A DNA stretch of 64,000 nt from Myxococcales bacterium (GTDB lineage Bacteria; Myxococcota_A; Polyangia; Nannocystales; Nannocystaceae). The stretch's first letter is position 1. Each line of letters starts with the position of its first letter. The notes below the pieces were generated by a model that had not been told where the DNA came from, ran no database searches, and worked only from the letters and a program-made list of their open reading frames with translations. The position numbers and the translations under genes were made by a program. The stretch is taken from contig JACKDW010000010.1 in the NCBI GenBank assembly GCA_020633295.1, positions 62,001 through 126,000 on the forward strand, in the 5' to 3' direction. Shown one piece after another: positions 31,280 through 40,044 of this stretch.

Positions 31280-31342
31280 GAGATGTTCCTTGCGGACAGG
31301 TGGATTCCCTGGTGTGCTGAACACATGCGTCGGGAACATCTC
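31280..31342. repeat. 10-bp perfect inverted repeat around the propeller lipoprotein start
   Basis: GAGATGTTCC at 31280-31289 is the reverse complement of GGAACATCTC at 31333-31342, 43 bases apart and straddling the ATG at 31325. It would make a long-range stem sequestering the start region in RNA, or act as an operator pair in DNA. Confidence 0.45.
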
Positions 31343-32830
31343 CTTACAGTGTACACGCTCCCCACCCGCGCTGCGCTCGCGCTCGCGCTCTCGCTCGTCG
31401 CGGGCGCCTGCGGCGACGACAGCACCACGAGCGAGTCGGGCGAGTCGGACTCCAATTCCAACACCGCGTCCGAGAGCGCCGGCACCTCGGACTCGAGCGC
31501 CGGCACCATGGGCGAGACCATGACCTCCGCCGGTCCAGGCGGCGAGACCCAGGGCTCGTCCACGGGCGGTGACGGCGACGGCGACGGCGACGGAGACGGA
31601 GACGGAGACGGAGACGGCGACGGAGACGGCGACGGAGACGGCGACGGCGACGGTGATGGCGACGGCGACGGAGACGGCGACGGAGACGGCGATGGAGACG
31701 GCGACGGCGACGGCGACGCGGATGTCTGCCCGCCCGACGCGCAGGAGACGACCTTCGCGTACATCTGGATCGCGAACTCGAGCGAGGGCACGGTCTCGAA
31801 GATCCGCACCGCGGACGGCTTCACCGAGGCCAAGTACCGCACGGGGCCGAACGCCGGCGCCCAGCCCTCGCGCACCTCGGTCAACCAGTTCGGCGACGTC
31901 GCGGTCTCCAACCGCGATCCCTCGAGCGTGACGAAGATCAGCGCGGTGCTCTCGCGCTGCGTCGACGTCAACAACAACGGCGTGATCGACACGTCCCAGG
32001 GGCTGGGTGACGTGCGCCCGTGGGGCGAGGACGAGTGCGTGCTCTGGCACCACGACATCCCCAACAACGCCGCGTTCCAGGGCGGCGCGCGCGCGACCGC
32101 CTGGGAGGGCACGACGCAGGATCCTGACACCTGCGAGACCCCGGTCCCGCGGCTCTGGGTCGGCTACCGCGACAACGGCCAGGTCGTCCACATCCTGCGG
32201 CTCGACGGCAACACCGGCCAGGTGCTCGACGACGTCCCGATCAACAACTGGAACGCGAGCAGCTGGGCGCCCTACGGCGGCGCCGTCAACGGGGCCGGCG
32301 ACTTCATCACCACCGGCTACGACAACGAGCGCGGCATCCGGGTCGACTCGACCACGCTCGAGATCCAGGACCTCGGCCTCTCGCCCGGTAACTACAAGTA
32401 CGGCATGGGCGTCGACCAGAACGGCAACGCGTGGGTCGGCAGCTTCAGCGGCGCCCACAACCTGTACTTCTACGACTTCCAGGCCAATCAGTGGGAGGGC
32501 CTCGGGCCCGGCGGCGGCGCGATCCTCGGCGTCGCGGTCGACAAGGAGGGTCGCGTGTGGGGCGCGGGCACGGGCCCGTGCCGCCTCGTCGAGGCCGACG
32601 TCGAGACCAAGGTGTTCACCAACACGAACATCGCGCTGCCGGGCTGCGGCTCGCCGTGGGGCGTCAGCGTCGACAACGAGGGCTACGTGTGGGTCGTCGA
32701 CAAGGCCAACAAGGCCTACAAGGTCGATCCTGACACCTACGCCGTCGAGCTGATCGTGACCGAGCTGATCGGCCCGTACACCTACTCGGACATGACCGGG
32801 CAGGGCCTGCAGCTCGTGATCATCGAGTAG
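31325..32830 (+). CDS. Lipoprotein with (Gly-Asp)25 stalk and beta-propeller domain
   Basis: A 501-residue surface lipoprotein: signal with lipobox VAGAC near residue 28, a Ser/Thr/Glu-rich segment, then 25 consecutive Gly-Asp pairs (31568-31717), and a C-terminal propeller of repeated blades (YIWIANSSEGTVSKI, RLWVGYRDNGQVVHIL, NAWVGSFSGAHNLYFY, RVWGAGTGPCRLVEAD, YVWVVDKANKAYKVD) like NHL or virginiamycin-B-lyase-type repeats. A Ca-loop-like VDVNNNGVIDT lies near residue 220. Adhesion or extracellular binding is likely; no catalytic residues are identified. The start is ATG 31325, which gives a normal n-region; the earlier ATG 31283 adds an unlikely Trp/Cys-rich segment. Confidence 0.85.
   Translation: MRREHLLTVYTLPTRAALALALSLVAGACGDDSTTSESGESDSNSNTASESAGTSDSSAGTMGETMTSAGPGGETQGSSTGGDGDGDGDGDGDGDGDGDGDGDGDGDGDGDGDGDGDGDGDGDGDGDGDGDADVCPPDAQETTFAYIWIANSSEGTVSKIRTADGFTEAKYRTGPNAGAQPSRTSVNQFGDVAVSNRDPSSVTKISAVLSRCVDVNNNGVIDTSQGLGDVRPWGEDECVLWHHDIPNNAAFQGGARATAWEGTTQDPDTCETPVPRLWVGYRDNGQVVHILRLDGNTGQVLDDVPINNWNASSWAPYGGAVNGAGDFITTGYDNERGIRVDSTTLEIQDLGLSPGNYKYGMGVDQNGNAWVGSFSGAHNLYFYDFQANQWEGLGPGGGAILGVAVDKEGRVWGAGTGPCRLVEADVETKVFTNTNIALPGCGSPWGVSVDNEGYVWVVDKANKAYKVDPDTYAVELIVTELIGPYTYSDMTGQGLQLVIIE
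31568..31717 (+). repeat. Hexanucleotide repeat GGNGAY x25 (Gly-Asp)
   Basis: 150 bases, 25 in-frame copies of GGN-GAY with only synonymous third-base differences (C, A or T). Second site of the same hexamer found at 10954-11031. Strong purine bias on the plus strand. Confidence 0.95.
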
Positions 32831-32947
32831 CCGCGCGCGGTGGCGTGGCCGCCCCGCGCGGGCGGCCGCGCGATGGTGAGTGTCCTATGGGGCAGGTTGT
32901 TCACCGCGCGCCGCGTCCGCGGATTGCCGGCGGGCGCCCGCGCTCGG

Positions 32948-32953
32948 TACACT
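32948..32953 (+). promoter_or_regulatory. -10-like TACACT for carboxypeptidase-like gene
   Basis: TACACT with ten bases before GTG 32964. Confidence 0.45.
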
Positions 32954-32963
32954 CGTGGGCCTC

Positions 32964-34841
32964 GTGAAGCCTCGTCTCTCGCTGGCGCTCTCGTCGACGC
33001 TCGCGCTCGCCTGCGGCGACGCGGGCGGGATGGCCAGCGACAGCGAGGGCGCGGCGACGACGGACGCGGCGAGCTCGAGCGACGCGAGCACCACGGGCGT
33101 CGACGCGAGCACGACCGCCGGCCCGATGACGACCGAGACGAGCGCGTCGGAGACGACCGCGTCGGAGACGACCGAGTCGGAGACGACCGGGGCGACCACC
33201 GGCGAGCCCGGGTGCCTCGAGCCGCCGCCGCAGTGCCAGGCGCCGACCTGCGACGCCGGCGCGTGGAGCTGCCCCTGCGTCGAGCCGCTGTCCGTAGAGG
33301 CGGGCTTCACCGAGCTCGAGCCGGTCAGCTACTGGCTCGGGGAGGGCGACGACGCCATGCTGCTCGAGTCGGACGGCGCGCGCCTGTTCCACGCGTTCTT
33401 CCCGGCCGACGACGACGCCTGCGGGCGCCCGCTGATCGTGTTCTTCAACGGGGGCCCCGGGGCCTCGAGCGTCATGCTGATGACGAACAACACGGCGCCG
33501 CGCACGGTCGCGGAGACCAGCGGGTCGCTGGCGACGGTGGTCGACAACCCCGACTCGTGGACCGCGCTCGGCAACCTGCTGTACATCGACGCGCGCCAGA
33601 CCGGCTTCTCGTACAGCCAGCTCGAGGACCCCTCGTCGAACCTCGCGCGCGCCGAGGCGTTCTCGCTGCGCAACTTCAACCCGATGCTCGACGGCGCCGA
33701 CGTCGTGCGCGTGATCCTGCGCTTCCTCGCCGCGCACCCGCAGCTGCGGCACAACCCCGTGGTGCTCGTCGGCGAGAGCTACGGGGGCACGCGCGCGACG
33801 GTGGTGCTCAACCTGCTGCTGCTGCCGCGCTGGTACGGCGAGGGCGCGCCGCCGGGCGCGAGCCGGCGCCTGCGCGACGCGGCGCTGGGCGAGGAGATCG
33901 AGGACCACCTGCTCGCGGTCTTCCCCGACGAGGACCCCGGCGAGCCGGGCCTGGCCGCCCGGCAATTCGGGCGCCAAGCGCTGCTGCAGCCGCTGGTCGC
34001 CGGCTCCGCTCAGTTCGCGCGCGCGGGCGAGCTGCTCGATCTGCCGGGCAGCCCGATCTTCGCGCTGGCCGACGCGCTCAACCTGACCTTTGTGCCCTGC
34101 TCGGAGCAGGGCCCGGCGTGCAACCCCGCGAGCAACGCCGCGGCCTTCGTCCAGAACGAGGCCGGCCGCAGCCGCTACGACCTCACGGCGCCCTACGGGT
34201 GGCTCACCCAGATCTTCGCGCGCACGCGCCACGCCGCGCTCGTCCACGACTCGCTCGCGGCCCTGCTCGCGCCGGTCGAGCCCGCGTCGATCGCCTGGCT
34301 GCCCGCGAGCGAGCGCGGCGGCGCGTACCGGGTCGACCCCGGCGACTACCACCCGCTCGACAGCGAGATCGGCGACCTGCCGGAGGTGCTCGGCGCGCTC
34401 GCGGGCGACTGGGACCGCTACTTCATCCCGTTCAACCCGGGCGTCCCCGACGGCTTCGCGGGCTTCGCCGCCAGCTCGCTCGGCGTGCAGTTCGACAACC
34501 CGTACTACGGGCGCCTGTTCCTCGAGAACGCGGCCCACGCCGAGACGCTGATCACGAGCAGCCCGCGCGACATCGCCATCTACTCGCCGGCGATCCCGGG
34601 CGCGCTCGCGCTGCAGGACGATCTCATCTCCAGCGCGCTGATCGACGCGGAGTCCCCGGCGGACGCGGAGCGCCCTGGCGAGCTGGTGCTCGAGTACCAG
34701 GCCGGCGTGATCGCGGGCGTCGACGCCCCGCCCGAGCGCGTGATCCGGTTCCCGACCTACGACGCCTCGCACGCCGTGACGCTCGAGCGCTCGCTCGAGC
34801 TCCGCGAGGATGTCGCGGCGTGGCTGGCCGACGCGCCGTGA
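32964..34841 (+). CDS. S10 serine carboxypeptidase-like lipoprotein
   Basis: A 625-residue lipoprotein (signal VKPRLSLALSSTLALAC) with a Thr/Ser-rich stalk to about residue 75 and a short Cys-rich segment. The catalytic domain has the family S10 substrate-binding signature FFNGGPGASS (Cys replaced by Ala compared with NGGPGCSS), the nucleophile in VGESYGGTRA and a C-terminal catalytic His in TYDASHAVTLE. The catalytic Asp is probably in the segment near IYSPAIPGAL but is not certain. Family members remove C-terminal residues or act as acyltransferases at acid pH; surface peptide degradation fits a predatory bacterium. GTG 32964 is set by the lipobox and the TACACT ten bases upstream. Confidence 0.85.
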   Translation: MKPRLSLALSSTLALACGDAGGMASDSEGAATTDAASSSDASTTGVDASTTAGPMTTETSASETTASETTESETTGATTGEPGCLEPPPQCQAPTCDAGAWSCPCVEPLSVEAGFTELEPVSYWLGEGDDAMLLESDGARLFHAFFPADDDACGRPLIVFFNGGPGASSVMLMTNNTAPRTVAETSGSLATVVDNPDSWTALGNLLYIDARQTGFSYSQLEDPSSNLARAEAFSLRNFNPMLDGADVVRVILRFLAAHPQLRHNPVVLVGESYGGTRATVVLNLLLLPRWYGEGAPPGASRRLRDAALGEEIEDHLLAVFPDEDPGEPGLAARQFGRQALLQPLVAGSAQFARAGELLDLPGSPIFALADALNLTFVPCSEQGPACNPASNAAAFVQNEAGRSRYDLTAPYGWLTQIFARTRHAALVHDSLAALLAPVEPASIAWLPASERGGAYRVDPGDYHPLDSEIGDLPEVLGALAGDWDRYFIPFNPGVPDGFAGFAASSLGVQFDNPYYGRLFLENAAHAETLITSSPRDIAIYSPAIPGALALQDDLISSALIDAESPADAERPGELVLEYQAGVIAGVDAPPERVIRFPTYDASHAVTLERSLELREDVAAWLADAP

Positions 34842-34880
34842 GCCGTCCGTGGCCGGCGCGCTCGAGCGCGGGCGTGCGCG

Positions 34881-35342
34881 CTAGGAGAGCCCGCCGTCGT
34901 CGCGCACCGGCGCCGCCCAGCCGCCGCACAGCGCCTCGGCCGTGTCCTCGCAGGTCAGCAGGCAGGTCTGGCGGTTGTTCGCCGACAGCGACGGGTCGGT
35001 CTCGCAGCCCGTGACGCACGCGTCGCGCCACGCGATCGTCATGTCCGCCTGAAACGCCTGCTCGAGGTCGAGCGCGTCGATCTCCGTGCTCGCGACGAGC
35101 TCGCAGGTCAGCGCGCAGGTGTGGCGATCGGTGCGGCGACGCGGCGTCTCCGCGCACGAGCGCATGCACGCGTTGAGCTCGACGACGATCTCGGCGGCCG
35201 CGGGCGCGCGGGTCGAGTTGGCGGCCGCCGTCGGCGACCGGGGGGAGACCCCGGCGGACGAGGTCGTGGGGGTCGCGGGCACGAGCGAGAGCGGGGTGGA
35301 GAGGAGCAGGGCGAGACCGGTGTGGAGGAGGGCGTGTAGCAT
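34881..35342 (-). CDS. Secreted twin-CX3C cysteine protein, unknown function
   Basis: A 153-residue protein with a signal peptide (MLHALLHTGLALLLSTPLSLV) and four CX3C motifs in two pairs: CMRSC with CALTC, and CVTGC with CLLTC, each pair separated by about 14 to 21 residues. This is the spacing style of helical-hairpin twin-CX3C folds joined by disulfides. The two halves look like a duplication. No family is recognised. ATG 35342 is the first start that places a signal peptide at the N-terminus. It is convergent with the carboxypeptidase gene and divergent from the patatin gene. Confidence 0.65.
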   Translation of the reverse strand: MLHALLHTGLALLLSTPLSLVPATPTTSSAGVSPRSPTAAANSTRAPAAAEIVVELNACMRSCAETPRRRTDRHTCALTCELVASTEIDALDLEQAFQADMTIAWRDACVTGCETDPSLSANNRQTCLLTCEDTAEALCGGWAAPVRDDGGLS

Positions 35343-35547
35343 GATGAGTCCGCGTTTCACCCTTGCTTGTGCAAACGAGGTGCCAGCGAGACGCTCGTAC
35401 GCGCGATCGCGGAATTTCGCGGCCAGGCGCCGCGAGGCCCGGGAATTCGCGGACCGTCGGCGACGCATTTTTCGGGGACAGAGCGAAGCGCGCGTGTACG
35501 TGCACACGTGCGCGCGCGTGCGGCTGGATGTGCACACGCGCGCGAGG

Positions 35548-35553
35548 TACTCA
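35548..35553 (+). promoter_or_regulatory. -10-like TACTCA, leaderless-type position
   Basis: TACTCA with six bases before GTG 35560. Confidence 0.35.
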
Positions 35554-35559
35554 GGCGCG

Positions 35560-36633
35560 GTGACACGCGCGCTCCATGTCTACGCAGGCTCGGTCGCTCG
35601 AGCTCGCATCGCCGAGCGCGGCTGGGACCCCGCGCTGTTCTCCCTGCTGCTCGGCGCTGCGGGCGGGCCCAAGTGGCTCGTGCTCAGCCAGCTCGATCGC
35701 GTGCTCAGCTCGAGCTTGCTCGCGCCGGCGCGCAGGCGCGCGCCGCTGCACGCCTTCGGCACGTCGATCGGCAGCTGGCGGCACGCGTGCCTCGCCCAGG
35801 CGGATCCGCGCGCGGCGATCGGGCGCATGGAGCTGGGCTACATCGAGCAGCGCTATGACGCGCGCCCGCCCCCCGAGCGCGTCACGGCGGTGACCTCCGC
35901 GCTCCTGGACACGGTGCTCGGAGAGACAGGACCCGAAGAACTCGTCGCGGGCGCGCGCCTGCGCGTGCACATCGGCACGGTCCGCGGGCTCCGGATCGTC
36001 GCGGGCGCGGGTCGCCGTCAGCAGGCGGCGGGCATGCTGCTCGCGGCGCTCGCGAACGCGGTCGACCGCGGCTTGCTGCAGCGCTGGTATCAGCGCGTCG
36101 TGTTCACGAGCGGCGGGCTCGCGGACGTCGGCCTGCGCTTCACGGACTTCCAGTCGACGACCGCGCCGCTCCGGCCCGACAACGTCGCCCCCGCGCTGCT
36201 CGCCAGCGCCTCGATCCCGCTGACGCTCGAGGGCGTCCGCGATCCCCCCGGGGCGCCGCCCGGGCGCTACTGGGACGGCGGCATCGTCGACTATCACCAC
36301 GACCTGCGCGGCTACGCGGGCGACGGCCTCGTGCTCTACCCGCACTTCTACGGCCACCTGATCCCGGGCTGGTTCGACAAGCCGTTCCGGGCCCGACGCC
36401 CGCGCGGCGCGCTGCTCGAGCGCGTCGTCATGCTGGCGCCGAGCCCCGCGTTCGTGCGCAGCTTGCCCGGGGGCAAGATCCCCGATCGCCACGACTTCAC
36501 CCGGCTCCGCACCGACGCGCGGATCGAGCGGTGGTGGACGGTGGTCCAGCGCGCGAGCGCGCTGGCCGAGGAGTTCACGGACCTGCTCGCGCGCGCCGAT
36601 CCGCTCGACGGCGTGCGGTCGTTCGCGGCCTGA
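35560..36633 (+). CDS. Patatin-like phospholipase
   Basis: A 357-residue cytoplasmic patatin-family lipid acyl hydrolase. The oxyanion-hole Gly-rich motif is LLGAAGGPKWLVLS, the nucleophile elbow is GTSIGSW (GxSxG) and the catalytic Asp is in DGGIVDYH, completing the Ser-Asp dyad. SASIPLTLEGVRD precedes the dyad as in this family. Substrate is a phospholipid or storage lipid. No signal peptide. The GTG at 35560 is chosen because the upstream in-frame sequence is Arg/Cys-rich without bias and TACTCA lies six bases before it. Confidence 0.88.
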   Translation: MTRALHVYAGSVARARIAERGWDPALFSLLLGAAGGPKWLVLSQLDRVLSSSLLAPARRRAPLHAFGTSIGSWRHACLAQADPRAAIGRMELGYIEQRYDARPPPERVTAVTSALLDTVLGETGPEELVAGARLRVHIGTVRGLRIVAGAGRRQQAAGMLLAALANAVDRGLLQRWYQRVVFTSGGLADVGLRFTDFQSTTAPLRPDNVAPALLASASIPLTLEGVRDPPGAPPGRYWDGGIVDYHHDLRGYAGDGLVLYPHFYGHLIPGWFDKPFRARRPRGALLERVVMLAPSPAFVRSLPGGKIPDRHDFTRLRTDARIERWWTVVQRASALAEEFTDLLARADPLDGVRSFAA

Positions 36634-36651
36634 CGGACCCGTCGCCGACGT

Positions 36652-38364
36652 CTATCGCTCGGACAGCGCGGCGCTCACGACCTGCGACAGCCGCCGGACC
36701 GAGAACGGCTTCTCGAGCCACGCCACCACGCCCTGCGCCAGGAGCTCGGGGCCTCGGCCCTCCAGCGGGTAGCCGCTCATCAGGATCATCCGCATCGCGG
36801 GGTCCTCCGCACGCAGGGCGCGGAACAGGCTCTCGCCGTCCATGTTCGGCATCACCATGTCCGACAGCGTCAGCGCGATGTCGGCCCGGCGCGCGCGGTA
36901 CGTCTCGAGCGCCTCGAGCCCGTTCGCGGCCGTGATGACCTGGTAGCTCAGGTGCTCGAGCATCGTCTTGATGGTGTCGAGGACGCTCTCCTCATCCTCC
37001 ACCACGAGCACGACCTGCCGCTGCCCCGTGGCGACCGGCGGCCGCGCCTCGTGCTGGGGTGATCGGCGCGCGCGCGCGAGCGCGGCGAGGTAGACCGTGA
37101 AGGTGGTGCCCCGGTCGAGCTCGCTGCGCACCGCGACGTGACCCTGGCTCTGCTCGACGATCCCCGCGACCTGCGCGAGCCCCAGCCCCGTGCCGCGCCC
37201 CGCCTCCTTGGTCGTGAAGTACGGTTCGAAGATCCGCGGCAGCAGCGTGGGCGGGACGCCGCGGCCGCGGTCCGCGATCGACAGCGCGAGCCAGGAGCCG
37301 CGGATCGGCTCGCTACAGACCGCGCAGCGCTCGTCGCCGGCGAGCTCGCGTCGCGTCAGCTCGAGCGCGATCTCGCCGCCGTCGGGCGTCGCGTCGCGGG
37401 CGTTCTCGACGAGGTTGGTGATGACCTGCCGAAGCTGCGCGGCGTCGGCCTCGACGAGCTCGTCGCCTGCGGCGCTCAGCGTGAGCACGTCGCGGCGCGC
37501 CGGCGCGGCGCGCCGGAGCGCCGCGACGTGCTCGCGCACCAGCGCGGCGAGCTCGATCGGCTCAGGGTGGCGGATGGACTTGCGGGTGTAGTCCAGCAGC
37601 TGGCGAATCCAGTGGGCGGCGCGCTGGCTCGACGCGCTGATCTTGTGCAGCGTCGGCTGCATCGTCGCCGGGGTCTCCGACGAGCGCTGCAGCAGATCAA
37701 CCTGGCCCAAGATCCCGGTCAGGACGTTGTTGAAGTCATGCGCGAGCCCGGCGGCGAGCTGCCCCACGGCGGCGAGCCGCTCGTGGTGCAGCTCCCGTGC
37801 CTGGGCCTCGCGGAGCGCCTCCAGCGTCTCACGCAGGCGCAGGTTGCTCCGCCGCAGCGCGTCCTCGCTCAGCTTGCGCGCGGTGATGTCGGCGTGCATC
37901 CCGACGTTCGCGACGTGCGCCCCGTCGTCGTCGTACATCGGCGCGACGCAAGACAGCGTCCACAGCAGGGCGCCGTCGCGCCGCCGCCAGCGGAATTCGC
38001 CCTCGACGCGCTCGCCGTCGCGGAGCTCGCCGCGCAGCCGCGGGATCCTCGACGTCTCGACCGCCGCCGCGAAGTCGCGGGTGGAGCGACCGATCATCTC
38101 GTCGCGCGAGTACCCGAGCATGTCCGCCATCTGGCGGTTCACGAACAGGTATGTGCCGTCAGGCGCGGCGACCACGACGCCCGCGGCGGCGGACTCCACG
38201 AGCGCGCGGAACATGTCCGCGCGCGCGCGCGCGTCCTCGCCGGGCGCGGGCGAGTCGCTCGTCGTCATGAGCTCGGCGAGCGGGTGATCCTCCGCTTGCG
38301 CGCGGCGCTCCGGCCCCACGTCGCGCGCGCGCGGCCAGGTCTTCCAACCTGGCTCATTGACCAT
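36652..38364 (-). CDS. PAS-containing hybrid histidine kinase
   Basis: A 570-residue cytoplasmic kinase. PAS domain about 50-165 (GTYLFVNRQMADMLGYSRDEM, ending NVGMHADITARK), a short coiled coil, HisKA with AHDFNNVLTGILG (His about 210), HATPase with NLVENARDAT, FTTKEAGRGTGLGL, and a C-terminal receiver with phospho-Asp in LSDMVMPNMDG and Lys in LEKPFS. The ATPase domain has an inserted CAVC pair (DERCAVCSEPIRGSW) that may bind a metal. ATG 38364 is preceded by GGAGG at eight bases; the longer frame to 38442 is not needed. Partner unknown; convergent with the patatin gene. Confidence 0.9.
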   Translation of the reverse strand: MVNEPGWKTWPRARDVGPERRAQAEDHPLAELMTTSDSPAPGEDARARADMFRALVESAAAGVVVAAPDGTYLFVNRQMADMLGYSRDEMIGRSTRDFAAAVETSRIPRLRGELRDGERVEGEFRWRRRDGALLWTLSCVAPMYDDDGAHVANVGMHADITARKLSEDALRRSNLRLRETLEALREAQARELHHERLAAVGQLAAGLAHDFNNVLTGILGQVDLLQRSSETPATMQPTLHKISASSQRAAHWIRQLLDYTRKSIRHPEPIELAALVREHVAALRRAAPARRDVLTLSAAGDELVEADAAQLRQVITNLVENARDATPDGGEIALELTRRELAGDERCAVCSEPIRGSWLALSIADRGRGVPPTLLPRIFEPYFTTKEAGRGTGLGLAQVAGIVEQSQGHVAVRSELDRGTTFTVYLAALARARRSPQHEARPPVATGQRQVVLVVEDEESVLDTIKTMLEHLSYQVITAANGLEALETYRARRADIALTLSDMVMPNMDGESLFRALRAEDPAMRMILMSGYPLEGRGPELLAQGVVAWLEKPFSVRRLSQVVSAALSER

Positions 38365-38814
38365 GGCGGTGGCCTCCGCGCGCCGCCCGTCGCGCGCGCG
38401 CGCGCGCGTCGTCGAGCGGCAGGAGCCGCGTGGAGTGAACACCCATGAGCATCACCGTCGCACAGCCCCGTGCCTCGCGGTCACGCGAGACGCTCAGCGG
38501 ATTCGTCGATCGCGGACCGAGGCGCGTCAAGACCGTCGGCCACGGAGATCATAAAGAGCGCCCTCGTGGCGAACAATGGCTCGGATTGACCATTCACGCG
38601 ACGGGCGCGGCCGGTCACGCGCGTCGCGGGAGGACTCGAGGCGCGTCGTGCCCACGAATGCGAGTAGATCTACGGGATATGTCTAATGGGACATGAACGA
38701 GCCATCACGCTACGTCACCGTTCGCGGTGATCCACGCGGCGCGCGGGCGCGGCTCGTCGTCGCCGGGCGCGTCGCGGCGCACGCTCGCGCGACGCCTCCG
38801 CGCGCTCGAGGGCG
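38365..38814. other. Intergenic region without a convincing gene
   Basis: About 450 bases between two minus-strand genes. One 83-codon plus-strand frame (38445) has no codon bias. Holds a small hairpin at 38715-38730 and an ATGTC/GACAT inverted repeat near 38680-38695. Confidence 0.5.
38715..38730 (-). terminator. TTCG-loop hairpin downstream of SDR gene
   Basis: TCACCG and CGGTGA form a six-base-pair stem around TTCG on the plus strand (CGAA loop on the minus strand), about 85 bases past the SDR stop. Stable but without a U-tract. Confidence 0.35.
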
Positions 38815-39789
38815 CTACGCCTCGGCGAGCAGCGCCTCGCTGATCGACCACAGGCGCTCGGCCGACTCGTCGCTGCACGCGTGGGCGTTGACGCCCCGGT
38901 AGCGGGCGGTCGGGCTCTCGGGGTCGGTCGGCGCCGCGATGTCGCAGTCCTCGCAGTAGACCCCGGGCTTGCCCGCGAGCGCGGGCGAGGTCGCCGCCCA
39001 CAGCGTCGTCGAGCAGCCCTGTTCGGGCGACTTGAAGCCGGCCTTGGCCAGCTCGCTGGGCTCGCCGTCCTCGCCGAGCCAGCCCAGCGCGATCATCTCC
39101 TCCTTGGGCAGGTGGCGCTGCAGCGGCGTGAAGATGCCGCCCGGGTGCACCGCGAAGGCAGACCCGCCGGCGCCCTTGAGCCGCCGCGAGAGCCCGTTGG
39201 CGAACAGCGCGTTCGCGGTCTTGGCTTGGCCGTAGGCGGTCCACTTGTTGTACGCGTCGCGTTCGAACTGGATGTCGTCCCAGCGGATGTCGGTGATCTT
39301 GTGCCCGGTCGACGACAGCGCGACGACGCGCGCGCCGGGTGTCCTCTCGAGCAGCGGCAGCAGCGCCGTCGTCAGCGCGAAGTGGCCCATGTGGTTGACG
39401 CCGAACTGCGACTCCCAGCCGGGGCCGACCCGCGCCTCGGGGCAGGCCATGATGCCGGCGTTGTTGATCAGCATGTCGAGCCGCTGGAGCGAGTCGAGCA
39501 TGGACGCGGCGAAGCGGCGCACCGAGCCGAGCGCCGCGAGGTCCAGCGGCAAGAGGCGCACGCCCTCGATCCCCTCGAGGCTCTTCTCGGCCTTCGCGGG
39601 CGAGCGCACAGGGACGATCACGGCGACGCCCTTGGCCGCGAGCGCGCGGGTGGTCTCGAGGCCGATGCCGCTGTACCCGCCCGTGACGATGGCGGTCTTG
39701 CCGGCGAGCTCGTGCTCCGCGAGCACCTCGGCGCCGGTGCTCCGCGCGTGGAAGCCGGAGTTGGTGGGGATCTGATCGGTCACGGCCAT
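38815..39789 (-). CDS. SDR family oxidoreductase
   Basis: A 324-residue short-chain dehydrogenase. Cofactor-binding TGGYSGIGLETTRALAAKG, INNAGIM, catalytic Ser in ALSSTGHK, and the YGQAK active site. Length and the GHFALTTALLPLL segment match the retinol-dehydrogenase/WWOX-like subgroup common in bacteria; substrate unknown. Two Cys pairs near the C-terminus (CSTTLW, CEDCDIA) are typical of this subgroup. ATG 39789 follows AGGAG at seven bases. Alone on its strand, divergent from the lectin-like lipoprotein. Confidence 0.9.
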   Translation of the reverse strand: MAVTDQIPTNSGFHARSTGAEVLAEHELAGKTAIVTGGYSGIGLETTRALAAKGVAVIVPVRSPAKAEKSLEGIEGVRLLPLDLAALGSVRRFAASMLDSLQRLDMLINNAGIMACPEARVGPGWESQFGVNHMGHFALTTALLPLLERTPGARVVALSSTGHKITDIRWDDIQFERDAYNKWTAYGQAKTANALFANGLSRRLKGAGGSAFAVHPGGIFTPLQRHLPKEEMIALGWLGEDGEPSELAKAGFKSPEQGCSTTLWAATSPALAGKPGVYCEDCDIAAPTDPESPTARYRGVNAHACSDESAERLWSISEALLAEA

Positions 39790-40044
39790 GGCGTTGCTCC
39801 TGGAACTGGGCTCCGCGCGGGGACGACTTGCACCAGCCGGACGCGGAGGGTCGGCGCATCATCCCCGAGCGCGCGGCGTGTGTCCATCGCCGCCGGCTGA
39901 CGTCTCGCGTCGTTGACGTCGGCATCCGCGACGGCGGCGCGCGCGTCGTCATCGCGCGAGCTCGCGACGACACGCGAAGGTGACTCGGTGGACACCTCGC
40001 CGACGCTGCGGCATCGTGTCAGGCAGCAGCAACAAGGACCGCGA

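Noticed and set aside
38445..38696. 83-codon plus-strand frame between the kinase and SDR genes
   Set aside because: No codon bias, no ribosome-binding sequence or close promoter hexamer, no recognisable motif.
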